Shown: positions 21,178-33,343, counted from the stretch's first letter. The stretch: 64,000 nucleotides of DNA from Oopsacas minuta (GCA_024704765.1 JAKMXF010000299.1:878556-942555); one strand, 5' to 3'. Numbers and translations: made by a program. The notes: a model not told the origin generated them from the letters alone.

Positions 21178-22906
21178 CAGGGATTCCCAACATTATTATT
21201 AGTATTAACCCGTTTTTCGACACTGTTAAACCTACTACCCCGAATTGAGGAGGCAATATATCAGAAATTATATAATCTAAGTATGTAAATCAAATTAGAG
21301 TATTAAATGGGCAATGGGAAACTTGTTCCTGTTTTTTTTCGCCACTAATTCTGTCAAACGAGGCTCCGTTTTCCCCAATGTACAGCGGAGATCCCCCTCG
21401 AGACGAAAATCCGGCCTCACATAGGTAAGTTGATCAGGATCAGAAGTGCATTTTGCTAATCTTCTGGAAAAACTGTTAACATTCTTACCCAGAAGTTTGG
21501 GAAACTAAGTGAATTATATTCAATTTTCACTGATGAGTTGTTTGTGAGTTCCAAAAACTATTCTTGAGTATCTTCCGGAAGATGATCCACATTAACTTGT
21601 ACAGTGTTTATCTGTGGAAAATATCGCTTAAACTCGGCTTGTAAGCCATTGAAATGGTTTCTGATATCCTCTTTTAACTCAGCATCTATTGACTCCCCCT
21701 AAAATTTCACTCAATTTGTGGAAGCCCGAGAAATTCCATGAGTCCAATTTCTTTTCCAAAGAAGAACTTTTTCAATGACTGCCCTGATGTGATCACTGAA
21801 TGTTATTATATTAGACTCCCTATCCTGCAATAGGTCAATACGTCAACTAAGTACGCAAGTTGGGTACCGAACCCGAGGATTTCATAGTTAATAAGAGATC
21901 ATTCTTTTCCTGTCCATCAAGAAATGTCTTAAGCTCATATTGCAGTTCAAGCACCCTCTCTAGCATATTACTTTTGGACAACCACTGTACTTGGGCATAA
22001 AACAGTAGATTATGATGCGTTGAATCGAAATGCGTACATAATTGTAAAAACAACCTTGTGTTTAGCGCACTACCTTCACATAATTTACAACTTTGATTAC
22101 TTCGGTTAAAGTTGCTCTCAGTCTTGCAGGTAGCGTCTTTGAAGCAAGAGCCTCTCGATGGAACATGCAATGTGTTCCAACAACCTCAGGATTCTTCTGC
22201 TTAACTTGAGTTATAAATCCAGATCGAGAACCAAGCATGGCAGGCACTCCATCAGTACTACACCAACAAGCTTGTTCCAAGGAAATTTTGCTTCTTCGAA
22301 GTAACTGGGCACATAAGACATAACTTCGCCTGCCTTTGTCGTAGCCCCAATGGATGATAAAAAAAGAAAATCCTCCTCAACAGAGCCCCTATAAATACAT
22401 CTTGCAAGTACCATTAGTTGTGAACACTGAGCGACATCAGTTGATTCATCGAGTTGAATTGAGAAAAAGGGGGAAGAAATAATTTTTCTATCACCTGTTC
22501 CTCGATATCGATAGCCATTTCCTGTATTCGACGTTGTACGGTGTTTTTGAAAGCGAGATTTCTTTGATTTTGTTGTAGCTCCCTACATTCAAAATGAGAC
22601 GGGCAGTTTCTAGAAGGCAAGGTTTGATGAGATTTTCTCCAATAGTATGAGGTTTTTTGTTCTTTGCTATTTGCAATGAGATGTAGTAAGATGCCTCTAC
22701 AAACTTATTCGACTCCTGTCGGAAAGTCCCACTTGAATCAAGTTTCACTCTTGTGAGCCCCTCGGCCTTTAAATTAAGGTACTCAACCCCCTTGTCTACG
22801 AGCTCAGTGTGCACCTTAACGAAATGTTCCCTCAGTTTTGATGGCATCATAGACTCGTTACTCAGTGTTTTATAACAGATAACACACCCCGAGGTTGGAA
22901 CCCCTT
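21178..22906 (-). mobile_element. hAT element (SCAND3/FAM200-like transposase) in R2
   Basis: 1729 bp inserted in R2. Target duplication CTCTACTC (21170-21177) versus CTCTACTA (22907-22914), 7 of 8. Ends CAGGGATTCCCAAC and GGTTGGAACCCCTT form an imperfect inverted pair. The uninterrupted R2 at 26121-26722 serves as the empty site. Confidence 0.85.
21560..22850 (-). pseudogene. hAT transposase, SCAND3/FAM200/ZBED type, broken
   Basis: Overlapping minus-strand pieces in changing frames read, in order: KLREHFVKVHTELVDKG (end of a zinc-finger region), FVEASYYISLQIAKNKKPHT, DIEEQVIEK..., CSTDGVPAMLGSRSGF (second catalytic Asp), VVGTHCMFHREALASKTLPA (Cys/His motif), VQWLSKSNMLERVLEL (conserved Trp region). 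Further down, NHFNGLQAEFKRYFP-like text lies near 21600-21660. At least four frameshifts. The C-terminal dimerisation part is weak or lost. Confidence 0.85.
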
Positions 22907-23271
22907 CTCTACTACTCTTTCATTTCATTTGTTTGCTATTCAATGTATTTCACTGCAGGTAATTCTTGTACTTTAAAGAAAAGCTGGTCATAAGTTCATT
23001 CTGTTAGCAACACTAAATTGCATTCTGTATATGAAGTCGTCAAACGTTACCATGCTTGCTAACTTTTCCGTTGATTGGCGGGACATCCCGATTTCTCGGC
23101 CAGGATATGTGTTGACTACGAATGAGGCTAATGTTTAGCCAAAACTTGCCAAAACCCTTAATTGTCTCTCCATTTTGTAGTCTAGTCTAATACACATGTG
23201 CTACATCCGACAACGTCCCGCTCAATCAGTCCCTTCTGTCCCGATTTTACTTTACTCAGGTTAGCAAGTAT

Positions 23272-23950
23272 GGTGTTGACACTCGACACCGTAATACTCC
23301 GAGAATGTTTAGCCAGTGCAAAGCAAAATTATCAGATTTTGGATGGCTAATATAATATGTGTGATATGCTTTGCCTATGGAGAATCAATTATATCTACTT
23401 GTGATTGTTATCAACATTCATTAACGGAAGACAATATAACGATCAAAATGAGAAATTTATTGGATTATGGGATTATTTACATAAATTTTCTTCTACAACC
23501 AACAATCACTTAATATCCAGTAAATTTGCATGAGATTAAAAAAACATGAGAAATGTGGTAAAAATAAATGGTTTCAGATATATTTTCCATTGTATAGATT
23601 AATTGATGTGTTCATAGTTATTTCAATATCAATAACATAAAAGATTTAGTAAAATTGGAATGCTGTTTGTTTGGCTACTGAGGTAAACAACAAATTGTTT
23701 AGGAAAGTGGCATGCAAACCACATGTAATTATTACCCATATTAAAGAATACATTCCAAACGAGCACACAATGAATTTCGAACAATCTTTACGATTAAAGT
23801 AAAGTATAAAACGAATATCAGGGAATTATACCTAATAAATTTTCAAAATTCGAGTTGTGATATTTCTATAGTAGAATGCTTAATGGCAGTTTCTCCATCG
23901 TTTCAACCTCTGCTGGTTCCTATAATATTTCCCCTTAGTTAAGAAATTAC
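23272..23950. other. No supported gene; possible signal-peptide ORF
   Basis: An ORF at 23316-23513 (+) includes MANIICVICFAYGESIIS, which looks like a short secretion signal followed by CDCYQHSLTEDN. It is 65 codons, has no recognised domain, and could be chance. The rest is AT-rich with nothing seen. Confidence 0.25.
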
Positions 23951-23954
23951 CTTA

Positions 23955-24690
23955 AAACAACTTTTTCGTAATATCACTATTGAAGAACATACTTGTATAG
24001 CATGGCTCAAAAGTAACACACTTCCAGCTACCGTGATGATGTGCAAATGCAGTAGAATTATTCAGCCCGGAACATTTTCAGGTATTGCAGATGGAAAGGG
24101 GTGGAGATGCCATGAAAAGTCATGCAAAAATATCGCTTATATGAGGATTGGTCCATTCTTTGAAGGTGCTCATATACCATTAATTGAGTTGGTAGAATTC
24201 CTTTATTTCTGGGCCGATAATCTGCAAAGTATTGTATTTTTACACAAGAATCTGAGGTGGGGAGAGTATGCTATAACTGACTGGAAGAACTTCCTCAGAG
24301 ACCTTTGTGTTGAGGAATTTTAGTCAATCCTCAACCAATTGTAGGACCTGGGCATATTGTAGATATTGATGAATTAAAGTTTGGATATCGAAAGTAGTCA
24401 AGAGGTTGTATGATATCAGGTCAAGGATTATTTGGAGGGATAGATAAAGAAACAAAAGATACCTTAATGATACATGTTCGCGGCATGTCATTTTGCTGAC
24501 CCTACTACATACCCAAACAGTTGAGAGTACATGAGGTGGAACTAAGAAACAGCAGAGGAATTGTATGACTACTAACCCCATACTGTTAGATACTCACTTA
24601 ACCGAAGTTTGTTGGCAGAAAAAATATGGACGAGCTAGTTTCTCAAACCTAATCATGGAAATAAGGAAACAATATCCAGCTGTCTAATTG
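23955..24690 (+). pseudogene. Merlin-like (IS1016/ISXO2-type) transposase, pseudogene
   Basis: The open part (24033-24323) reads MCKCSRI...GKGWRCHEKSCKN, a treble-clef style zinc motif, then RIGPFFEGAHIPLIELVEFLYFWADNL. This is the conserved N-terminal half of ISXO2-like transposases of the Merlin superfamily. Reading on past the TAG at 24321-24323, other frames give GHIVDIDELKFGYRK (first catalytic Asp region), GLFGGIDKETKDTLM (second) and text resembling LLPIIQ. Several stops and frameshifts. The frame is open upstream to about 23955 (TIEEHTCIAWLKSN). I did not find inverted ends. Confidence 0.75.
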
Positions 24691-24858
24691 TTGTTATGAT
24701 AGTTATCAGTTACCTGTAATTAGTACCATACTTCTGCTTTTGGTGTTTCTTTTTGGCAGTACTTGTTATATTGTAAACTTGTAGTTAAAGTAGTACATAG
24801 AAAGCTTAATACTAATTATTTACTCCAAATATAACTACTACCCATAGTATTATATCCA

Positions 24859-25645
24859 AAGCATTAAAGGGGCGGGCTCCATTTATGATTCAGGAACTGA
24901 TGGTGGAGCCGCGCCCCATTTTGAAGGAGCGTACACACTGGGATGCGCTCCTTTTTAATTGCAAACAATTATTAATTTTCATCGTGATTCTGCCTAAAAT
25001 TCAGTATTCTTGCTATAAAAGTGGATACTGGGGCACTTTTGTATAATTCACAATTATTGAAATGGTTTGACTTTGCAAATTTTGCAATTTCCAGAATGTA
25101 CAATGGTGTAATTCGATCTTAATTACTTACACATCAAAATACTACTATATCTCAATTATTGTTTATTCGTGCGTTGAAAGGAAAGGATTTACGGTATGAA
25201 ATTTTGAAATTGTCGTGTAACTATGTATTTATCATGTTTATCAAGGAAGTAAATAGAATTCAATGAAACTGCACTAAATATATCGAACATGCTGAATCTG
25301 ATTTTCACACTCTTTATTTTGAAGATTATAAATTATAAAATTTCAAATTCGTAATAGATTCATACTTTCAACAGCTATACTGGGGTAACCAAAATACTTT
25401 TGGCGACATAAAGTGGGCAGATTAAGGATTATGACTGTATCATATTTGCTACGGTTAAGATTATGAGTTTATTGCCATAGGTCGGAGTGTCGACAAGAAT
25501 AACTCGAAGGCCGTAGCACCGAATGTCGATAAGAAGCGTTCGCAACCGCTTTGCGCGACCCGGAGTCTCCCTATCTGAGTAAGAAGCGGCGGCGGGGCTG
25601 CAGAGCAAGATGTGGTTCAAGAAATTAGGAGCGCTTAATGATCTG
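24859..25645. mobile_element. R4 MITE, copy 1 (10-bp flanking repeat)
   Basis: The ends, AAGCATTAAAGGGGCG and GGAGCGCTTAATGATCTG, are inverted relatives of each other and of the copy at 59935-60372. ATTATATCCA occurs directly on both sides (24849-24858 and 25646-25655), suggesting an 8-10 bp target duplication. The interior shares the series GCGCTCCTTTTT, AATTCAGTATTCTTG and GGTTTGACTTTGCA with copy 2. It is about 350 bp longer than copy 2. No coding. Confidence 0.72.
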
Positions 25646-25804
25646 ATTATATCCAGGCATGGGGGTATCAAATATATAATATTCTGTCCCCATAATAATT
25701 AGAAATCCATGAAAATTTTGTTCCAACATTACAAAGGCCACTTGCAAGAATCTAGATCAATAACTATGCGATTATATAGTACATGAATTGTTTCTATCAT
25801 ACAA

Positions 25805-25975
25805 CCTAGTCTCGTTGATACGAACACAAATGAACTGTCAAAATTATTTCGCCTTAGTCGGAGTAATACAAATTGAACAACAATTGTAGGTGACAAAATA
25901 TATGCAAATATATATGCGCCTTACTCAAGAATTCTATTAACTGGGTTTGAATTAACGAGGTGCCACTATGTACAT
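25805..25975. mobile_element. Decayed pogo-like MITE
   Basis: Ends CAACCTAGTCTCGTTGATACGAAC and its relative at 25950-25971 (TTGAATTAACGAGGTGCCACT) resemble the ends of the MITE at 39023-39205 (CAGTGAAACCTCGTTAATACG). Mismatches are numerous. Confidence 0.4.
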
Positions 25976-26120
25976 AGGGGCAGTTCAAACTATACCTCAC
26001 GTAACTAGGCGAGTGGGATGGTTTTTGATGTGTGACAGTCCCATTCATTCTGAAAACGGTGAAAATTCGTAACACAGGAGAAGAGCATTTCAAAATTTGG
26101 GAATTTTGCATTAAGAAACG

Positions 26121-26722
26121 CACACTTGACAACCTGAATGAAGAAAGAAGCGGGACATAATGGACTGATTGAGTGGGACATCGTCGGATATAACATATGT
26201 ATTTGACTGGACTACAAAATAGAGGGACAAGTAAGGGCTTGGCAAGTATTGGATAAACATCAGCCTCATTCGCAGTCAACACATATCCGGGCCGAGAAAT
26301 CGGGATATCCTGCTAACCAACGGAAAAGGTGGCGAGCATGGTAACGTTTGACGACTTCATATACAGAATGCAATTTAGCGTTGCTGACAGAATGATCTTA
26401 TGACCAGCTTTTCTTTAATGTACAGAATTACCTGCAGTGAAATACATTGAATAGCAAACAAATGAACCTGAAAGAGTTGAGCAACAAGTGTGTACAATCT
26501 CAATATCAACAGCATGAGCATTCCTATGGTAGTTGTAATGTATAAATCAATAGAATTTGTTTATAGTGGGTAATATGATTTCCCCCATAGGATTTGGCTT
26601 AGTAGGGAAATTTTTGTATCATGTCAATTTTCATCCGAATTTCGAGTTCTTGAACGCCGCATATAGTGATTTTCTGACCTCATGAAAAAGTTGGGGGGTG
26701 TAAGGTTCTGTAATTGTACCGT
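26121..26722 (-). repeat. R2 dispersed repeat, copy B (no insertion)
   Basis: Inverted relative to copy A at 20938-23271 and continuous across the site where copy A carries a hAT (TTGTTGCTCAACTCTTTC here, minus strand). It overlaps ORFs at 26005-26282 on the minus strand, which are not supported as genes. Confidence 0.85.
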
Positions 26723-27570
26723 CTGGTTCGGAATAGCACAAACAAGACTAAGTTGCCAGATCAAGGATTCTAAAAAAAGTGACGTAATGACAATCTATTA
26801 GTAGCGCTTAAGAAAGGTATAATAACGCATAATTATTGACTATTACTAACCACATATTCTTGTCTTGATGTCTAATTTGAATGAAATCTCGAATATAAGA
26901 ATAAAACAGGTAGCTTTCAATAGTCTTCAAAGGATAAATTATAGTCTTTCTATATTCATATTCAAGTGTCTATAACATTAATAGAAATATAGATTTTTCC
27001 TGGCTTCAGTATTAACATAATTAAAGAATCCTTTGGTGTAACTCTATACTAATGAATGTACAAATAGTAAATACTACTCGTTTTGACTTTAGATTACAAA
27101 ATTTCATTCTAAGAGGGGTAATAAGACACGACCTCCAAAACGGCCAAAATATCAAGAATTTTGATAAATTCCAAACTCATACTCCGTTTCCTTCTTTTGC
27201 AGTCCTTATTAAGTAGCTTTTTGCTTTGGCTTAGGGTATTATCTGTAGATGAATAATTGGATACCAGTCTACATATTGCATTGCCTTTCCAGGGAAAGTC
27301 GAAATATATTCCATAGTAGTTAATTCTTAAACTTAGCTTCGAAGTTTAAACTAGCATGAAGGTTTGTATTGATTATAGAAACGCCTGACCTATATTTGCT
27401 GGGTAGAGAGAGAAACTTTAGTGAACACGAGCCCAGGGCCCGTGCTCACTAAATTTTGCACCCCTACCCTCACTCTCGAAGCTGCTGCGTGTAAGTATGA
27501 GGCGCAAGGACGGGAGGATGACGGTACGGTTTAGGGCCAGCAGTTAGTCCAACTCCAGGGATTTCCCAGG
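26723..27570. other. No gene; contains a 37-bp imperfect palindrome
   Basis: AT-rich. At 27417-27454 the sequence TTTAGTGAACACGAGCCC is followed by its complement with three mismatches (GGGCCCGTGCTCACTAAA), able to form a long hairpin. A GC-rich stretch at 27480-27540 (GTATGAGGCGCAAGGACGGG) resembles one at 28780-28820. Confidence 0.45.
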
Positions 27571-27699
27571 CATTCACCTCACTTGAATTGTCTCCTGCAA
27601 AATCGCGAAAACAAGAGTGCCTTCAAGTTGATATATGCATGGGATGCCCGCGAAAACGTTGTTCTATGGAAATACTATCTACAACTTGTACACCTTCTC

Positions 27700-28435
27700 C
27701 TACGATGTAAAACACCTGAGCAGGTCTACGTAAATTTTAAGATTTCAACTATTTGTTTACTGTAATAGTCATACAAACAACAATAAATTTGAATAAAAGA
27801 AATTTGAAAATGCAAAAACTCAGATTCAGCTTACTTTGTTACCATATATGTCTGTTGAAATTAATTCTCTACGTATATTTGGAGATTTCAGTTATTTGTT
27901 TACTTTGTATTCATAAAAATAACAGTACATTTATATATAATTAATCACAAAGCATGGAAATCGGATTCAGCATGTTCGATATATTTGTGAAGTTTGATTT
28001 AACTTTATTTACTTACTTGATAAACACCAGAAACACATAGTTGTGCAACACAATGATAAATTTGCATACCATAAATCCTTGCCTTGACAACAGACAAAAC
28101 AAACACAGAGATAACAGACAAACAGACAACAATTGAGATTTAATGATATAGATATTATTGATTTGTGAATATACTGTTGTTTTTATGAATATCAAAGTAA
28201 ACAAATTAGCCAAATTTAAAAATATACATACAGGCTTACTCTAAACGGCTACAAAAGGTTTGATCTTATAAAACAATTCAATAACATATAAGACAAATAC
28301 GTATTACATACTTATAAATATATCTTTATAATAATACTTAAAGGGGCCGTCAATTTGGAAAATAATGGATACCTAGAGGCGCAATGCGACGAGTCAATCG
28401 CGAAGCGACCTGCCAAAGGCTCGTGGATATGCACA
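27700..28435 (+). repeat. R1 dispersed repeat, copy A
   Basis: Built from a unit of about 150 bp (GATTTCANNTATTTGTTTAC ... AACAACAATAAATTTG ... CAGATTCAGC) present twice in direct orientation, then once in inverse orientation near 28160-28230. It ends with a GC-rich tail CGCGAAGCGACCTGCCAAAG at 28399-28418. Shared with 50240-50407 plus 52723-52829, 54250-54700 and 58410-58890. The inverse unit makes it foldback-like. Confidence 0.7.
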
Positions 28436-29768
28436 TTCACATTTTATTGCAATTTACTAATATAGGCGTATTTGCGAAATTGACTCATTCTTTCTCGTGT
28501 TTTCGGAAGTATTTAGTGTTTCCTACTTGTTATTCTTGTATACTGTGTAGCTGTTAGCGCATTGGCGGACGCTCTGCAGGGTTGCTAATTATCAAACACC
28601 AATACCGAAGTAGGGACTACCTATAGCTACTCTACATGAGTGGAGGTCGTTGGTTGCTCATCGTAGTTTTTGAATAAGATTTTGAGGATTATGTGCTCGA
28701 ATTGTTTCTGCGACAAGTTCATCTCATTCTTTGTGTCTAGTCTTTTGCGGCTCTTGCGTCAATCCGAACTTTCTGAAGCGTGTAGGTATGAGGCGCGAGG
28801 GGAGTGACGCTTCGGCTTGGGGCTCGCATACTACAGGGTGGCCATTAAGTTCTGTCCCATTCTTTGATTCAATATCACATAAATTCTAATTAGGCTACCA
28901 CAAGTTTAATACAATTAAACCACTCTCAGAAACATTGTACTTTATATTTTATAGCTATATGCTGTTTATTCAATTTATCTTGTACAATATTCTATGGATT
29001 GTGAAAGGGCTGCCATTATTGAATTATTTTCTAAAGGTAAATCACAAGGCGAAATTTTAAAATTGCTGAATTTTAAAAAATCAAGGAGAAAGTTCGTATA
29101 TAGAACTATCCTACATTATCAGAAGACGAGCAGCATTCAGGAGATGCCCCGAAGTGGTCGTCCTAAGTCTATCACTACTCCCAGGATGAAGAATTTAGTT
29201 AGGGACCGAATAAGAAGGAATCCTCTACGATGCATGAGGAAAATGGCAGCTGAGGTCCACATATCCAAAGTATCGATGCAAGATTTAGTCAAGAATGAAT
29301 TGGATTTCAGGTCGTATAAAAGGGAAACTGTTCATTTCCTTTCGGAGACTATTAAGCTGAAAAGGCTCTCGAAAAGCAAGGGTCTTCTTACTCGGCTCGA
29401 AATTGAAAATCTTGACCGGTTTCTGTTCTCTGATGAAAAATTGTTCAGTATAGAGCAGGCTACTAACAAACAGAATGACAGAATATTAGCTCCAAACTCT
29501 TCAAGCATCCCTGAGGACAGGCACGTAGCTAGAGCAAGACATTCAAGGGGGCAAGAAGTATTTCGGGAGGGCAATTGCAGGGATAAATATTTTTGAAAAG
29601 TTAATTACTTGTGTATAACAAATACGACCCAGTCTCCTTTTCTTACATGTATAACCTTTTTAATTCATAAAGTACCAGATTGCTAAGCTAGGGAGCATTA
29701 GATTAATCTACATTATAATAAGAGCATTTATTAAGATACTTAACTCAATTCAGGGATACTATTTGACA

Positions 29769-32080
29769 TTACAAAAGAAAGCGGCGGTGCTTCATCTGCT
29801 TAAAATGTTCGATCACATCATTATAACAAAGTGTTTCTGCAATATCTTTTTCAATAGATAACAGGGCAAGATGGTTGAGACGCTCAGTGGTCATTTGTGA
29901 GCGCAAACGTGCTTTTATTCTCTTAACAGATGAGAACATTCTCTCAACCTTGCAAGACGTCTGAGGGATAGTCACAAGAATTTGGTATAAGTTGAAAACA
30001 TCAGGGAAAATATCTTTGTCAATCACATCCAGTACATCGATCAAAGTATTTAGCTGAGATTCATCTTTCCGAGCAATAACCGAACGGAAACTTCTATTTC
30101 ACAATCTTTGATATCTATTGCATACAGTTCAGATAGTGTATTCAATCCCTGTTTGTTAAGAAAGTTTTGAGACCTTGGTAAGCAGCAATCAGCAGCCTTC
30201 ATGATGCCTGATTGATCTGTACCAAAACGGGCATCCAATTCTGCTAAGATCTCGCGGACATTTTGGCGTAACAATATTTCAAGCTCTTCAAAGTTGGATG
30301 CGTTTGTGTGTCCAACAGAGCTATTTAGATATCCTTCTCTAAACCTTTCTAGAAGACGCGTTGCCTGATTGTGTCTCTTACATCAAAATTTTCGATTTCA
30401 TATTTACCGGACAAATCTTTGGCATATTCGACAACCTTGTCAAAATCGAAATTGATCAACCTTTCCCTCAGATCGGCAAGTAATATCAAACAAGAAACAG
30501 TTGCTGTCGACTTCTGAAAAGCTTTAGTGCAAAAATCAGAGTAATCATACAGCCTACCAAAGTAAACTAAGATGGTCATAAATTTCTTTGTTTGTAGACT
30601 ACCTAGTAAAGATTTAGCTGCTAAACTTGTGTCTGCATCATTATCATTTCCAAATATGCTTAAAGTATCAAGTATGCAATCAAACCGACGCAGAAACCTT
30701 TCCACCTCCAAAGAACGGGAAGACCAACGAGTACTACATGAACGTGTAAGTTCAAGAGCTTGGACGTTGGGATAGCGCTCATCCTGGACGTCTATGAAAA
30801 CTGCATGTCGCTTTGTTCCATTCATGAACGAATACGTCAAATCCAATATATCAAAGAAAGATTTCATCAGAGGATGTCGTTCAGCAGTTGCAGCTAATAC
30901 TAAGTTAAGCCTATGTGAAGCACAATGAACATATGTGGCATTGCGATAACCTGCCCCTTTCATGCGGGCTTGGACACCACCGTATATTCCTGACATAACA
31001 CTAGCCCCGTCGTAACCCTGCCCTACACATTTCAGAGGATCGAGCTCAAAATGCTTAAGTAGCTCTATCAGTTTTTCAGAGATGGTGCCCGCATCCATGT
31101 CCTTCAATTCAATAAGCCAATAGCTCTTTCTCGGACATTACCTTTATGGATATATCGCAAAGAAGCACCTAACAACTCCTTCTTAGATGCATCTTTTACT
31201 TCGTCAGCTAGAATAGCATAACAAGACGCGATTTCTACTTCACTTTTAACATAGTCTAGAAGCACTGAAGCGAGTGATGTAAGCAAATCATTTTGAATAT
31301 CTGGACTTAGCATTTTTGCATTTCCTGGAAGACTTTCTATCCTCTTGGTCACATTGCTATCATATTTTCCTAAAAGTTCTAATATTTCAAGAAAGTTCCC
31401 TTTATTAAGCGACTGATCTGATTCATCATCTCCTCGAAGAGGAATATCTTGTTTGGCACAAAAAGTAATAATGTCAAGAACAGTCATTAAATGTTTCCGA
31501 TTGTCATCTATGAATTTCTCATTTCGAAAATTGGGATCCAGTTGCTTATCTACCGACCCTATTATTTGATGAATTGCCCAGACTTTCTGTGTTTCAACAG
31601 CTGCCATATGACACACAGAACTATCGTGCTTCCTGCACTTGTCGCCAAGTTTCCTCCAGTCACAAAGTCCTTTTGTTGAAAACGTTGCTTCAGCTGTTGA
31701 TCCTCCAAAAAGCCGACACGGTTGGCAAAATATAGCATCGAGTTCTTTGCTATACTCTATCCAGGAGAATTGGGCATACCAATGAGTACTAAAATGTCTA
31801 CCGGCCTCATTTTTTGGGAAGATAATAGAAGGCTGCCTCGGTTTCTCACCATTTTTGGACAAATCATTTACTGTCACAATTGGTGATTGTATATGAGTCG
31901 TGTTTAAACTTGGAGTTGAAATAGTTGTACAAGAATCGGAAGTTAAGGGGTCGCAACTTGAAGACTCGTAACAACAGGCTCTTCCTCCTCATAATTTGAA
32001 GAGACAACATGATCTTCGATTTCTATTCGATTTCTTTTAAAATATGCCTGAACTTTGCTTTGTTGTAGTCTTTTAGTCAT
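29769..32080 (-). pseudogene. hAT transposase (TTF-type finger, dimerisation domain), nearly complete
   Basis: Starts at ATG 32080 (MTKRLQQSKVQAYFKRNR), shifts frame near 31966, then 31104-31877 encodes the TTF-type zinc-finger region (HFSTHWYAQFSWIEYSKELD, IFCQPCRLFGG, GLCDWRKLGDKCRKHDSS) and ILADEVKDASKKELL (first catalytic Asp). A frameshift at about 31105 leads to 30349-31107: CVGQGYDGASVMSG (second Asp), YVHCASHRLNLVLA and CSTRWSSRS. Further shifts near 30300 and 30047 lead to the C-terminal dimerisation domain (TSCKVERMFSSVKRIKARL, MTTERLNHLALLSIEKD). It has four or five frameshifts but almost no nonsense changes, so it is a recent casualty. The parental protein cuts and rejoins DNA at the element ends. 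Confidence 0.93.
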
Positions 32081-32470
32081 CGAGAATTGTTAGAGATACG
32101 AGTCACTGAACTGATTGAAGAACAGAAAATGTGAAAGATTTGAGATATAGAATGACTTTATAACTTATAGAGAATATCTGAAATTGGCTTCACTCATGTG
32201 TAAATTTCAAAACAAGCTTTGAAAACTGAAACCCTAAGAGCATCACCAATGCTTCAATTACTTCAATGGACAGTCTAACTTCTGACAACAATTACTAGCG
32301 GTCGTGGTAATTCAATTAAAATTATAGTAGAAATTCAGTGCCTGTCAAAATAGAACAAGTTTACTATCAATGAGCGTTACTTCCTGTCTAGTATTAAAAC
32401 CATCATCGCAACGCGAGTTATTAATTTCATAGTTTTGACGAAGCAGTTGAAGTACATAGGCTATTAACTA

Positions 32471-32611
32471 CAGTGGAGTTCGCTTATTAGCAACTCGGAT
32501 TTTGCAGAGATTTGGTTGCTAATAGGGCAACGAAATTAACATTATAATCCCGTTTGGGACCCAAGAGCTGGTTGCTAATAGAGCAATATTACTAATAAGC
32601 TAACTACATTA
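32471..32611. mobile_element. 141-bp pogo-like MITE inside the hAT
   Basis: TA-flanked (32469-32470 and 32612-32613). Left end CAGTGGAGTTCGCTTATTAG; the right end is its complement with several mismatches. Internal GGTTGCTAATAG is repeated. Possibly an ancestral part of the hAT copy at the time it jumped. Confidence 0.65.
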
Positions 32612-33343
32612 TATATAAAAACGAAAACTTCCAAATTTATCTGGGGGGGCGAGAAAAACTTTTGGGGGGGCAACTGGCCCCCCTTGCCGCCCCCGTAGCT
32701 ACATGCCTGCCTGAGGATATTTTGTATGTAGCTAGGACACACGACCCCGATCTATTATGGTATGGGTCGGTATTTCGGCGAATGGACGGACTCCGCTAAT
32801 ATTTGTACCTGAAGAGGTCAAGATAAATGCTGCAACCTATCGGCAGTTGATCCTTGAACCAGTAATTAAACACTCGAGCAGAAATATATTTAGAAATCAA
32901 CCATTTGTCTTCCAACAAGACGGTGCTCTGGCTCACGCTGCCAATATCACTCAAAAATGGTTACATGAGAAAATTTCAGGATTTCTTTCAAAGGACGAAT
33001 GACCTCCCTCAAGTTCAGATTTGAACCCAATGGACTTCTCGATCTGGGCCATATTGAAAGCAAAGGCTTGTGCAAAGTCTCAGACCAATTTGGACTCTCT
33101 GAAGAGATCATTGGTCAAAGAGTGGGAAAAGATTCCTCAGGAGGTCCTGCGAGACGCAGTGGAGTCCTTTCCGACGCGACTAAGAAGTGTAGTCAAGAAC
33201 AAAGGTGGCTACATAGAGTAGGATTTGTTTATGTATTGCTAGACATATCTATTGGATATATGCCAAGTAATAATCTATAAGAATGGCTGCATAAATAGTT
33301 ATCGCTATTCAGAGAGGGGACAGAACTTATTGGCCACCCTGTA

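Larger units (their letters stand above)
20938..23271 (+). repeat. R2 dispersed repeat, copy A (with hAT insertion)
   Basis: Two flanking segments, 20938-21177 and 22915-23271, together about 600 bp, match the reverse complement of 26121-26722 almost base for base in long stretches (ACACCCCCCAACTTTT, GAAGTCGTCAAACGTTACC, ATCCCGATTTCTCGGCC). The copy is interrupted by the hAT at 21178-22906. The nature of R2 is unknown: no coding frame and no clear inverted ends. Confidence 0.85.
29518..32709 (-). mobile_element. hAT element (ZMYM/TTF-finger type) inside DD37D mariner
   Basis: 3192 bp with a perfect 8-bp target duplication CCTGAGGA at 29510-29517 and 32710-32717. Ends CAGGCACGTAGCTAG and its relative (right end reads GTAGCTACATGCCTG) match at 13 of 15 positions. 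GC-rich G-tracts sit near both ends. It carries one transposase gene on the minus strand and a small TA-flanked MITE at 32471-32611. Confidence 0.95.
28994..33221 (+). pseudogene. DD37D transposase split by hAT insertion
   Basis: The 5' part (28994-29517) encodes helix-turn-helix, RSGRPKS linker, second helix-turn-helix (RRNPLRCMRKMA) and FSDEKLF. The frame then runs into the hAT end at 29518. The 3' part resumes at 32718 and shows MVWVGIS, QQDGALAH, then a TGA at 33000-33002 in place of the conserved Trp of DEW, then SDLNPMDFSIW and a C-terminus ending KGGYIE at 33221. A further frameshift lies just upstream of MVWVGIS (about 32750). Thirty-seven positions separate the second and third Asp. 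The 5' half is the best preserved of the family in this window. Confidence 0.93.
28834..33341 (+). mobile_element. Tc1/mariner element, DD37D, copy 3, split by a hAT
   Basis: The ends CAGGGTGGCCATTAAGTTCT and its near-perfect complement (one mismatch in 25) are flanked by TA at 28832-28833 and 33342-33343. Subtracting the hAT at 29518-32709 and its 8-bp duplication leaves about 1.3 kb, the family size. Confidence 0.93.

Noticed and set aside
25854-26282. 142-codon minus-strand ORF
   Set aside because: It lies across R2 copy B and a decayed MITE; the related copy A does not keep the frame.
967-33002. TGA at conserved Trp positions of DD37D transposases (1420-1422 and 33000-33002), suggesting UGA codes for Trp
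   Set aside because: The same genes also carry TAG stops and frameshifts. The intact hAT gene and Elongin A use TGG for Trp and end at ordinary stops. G-to-A decay explains both cases.
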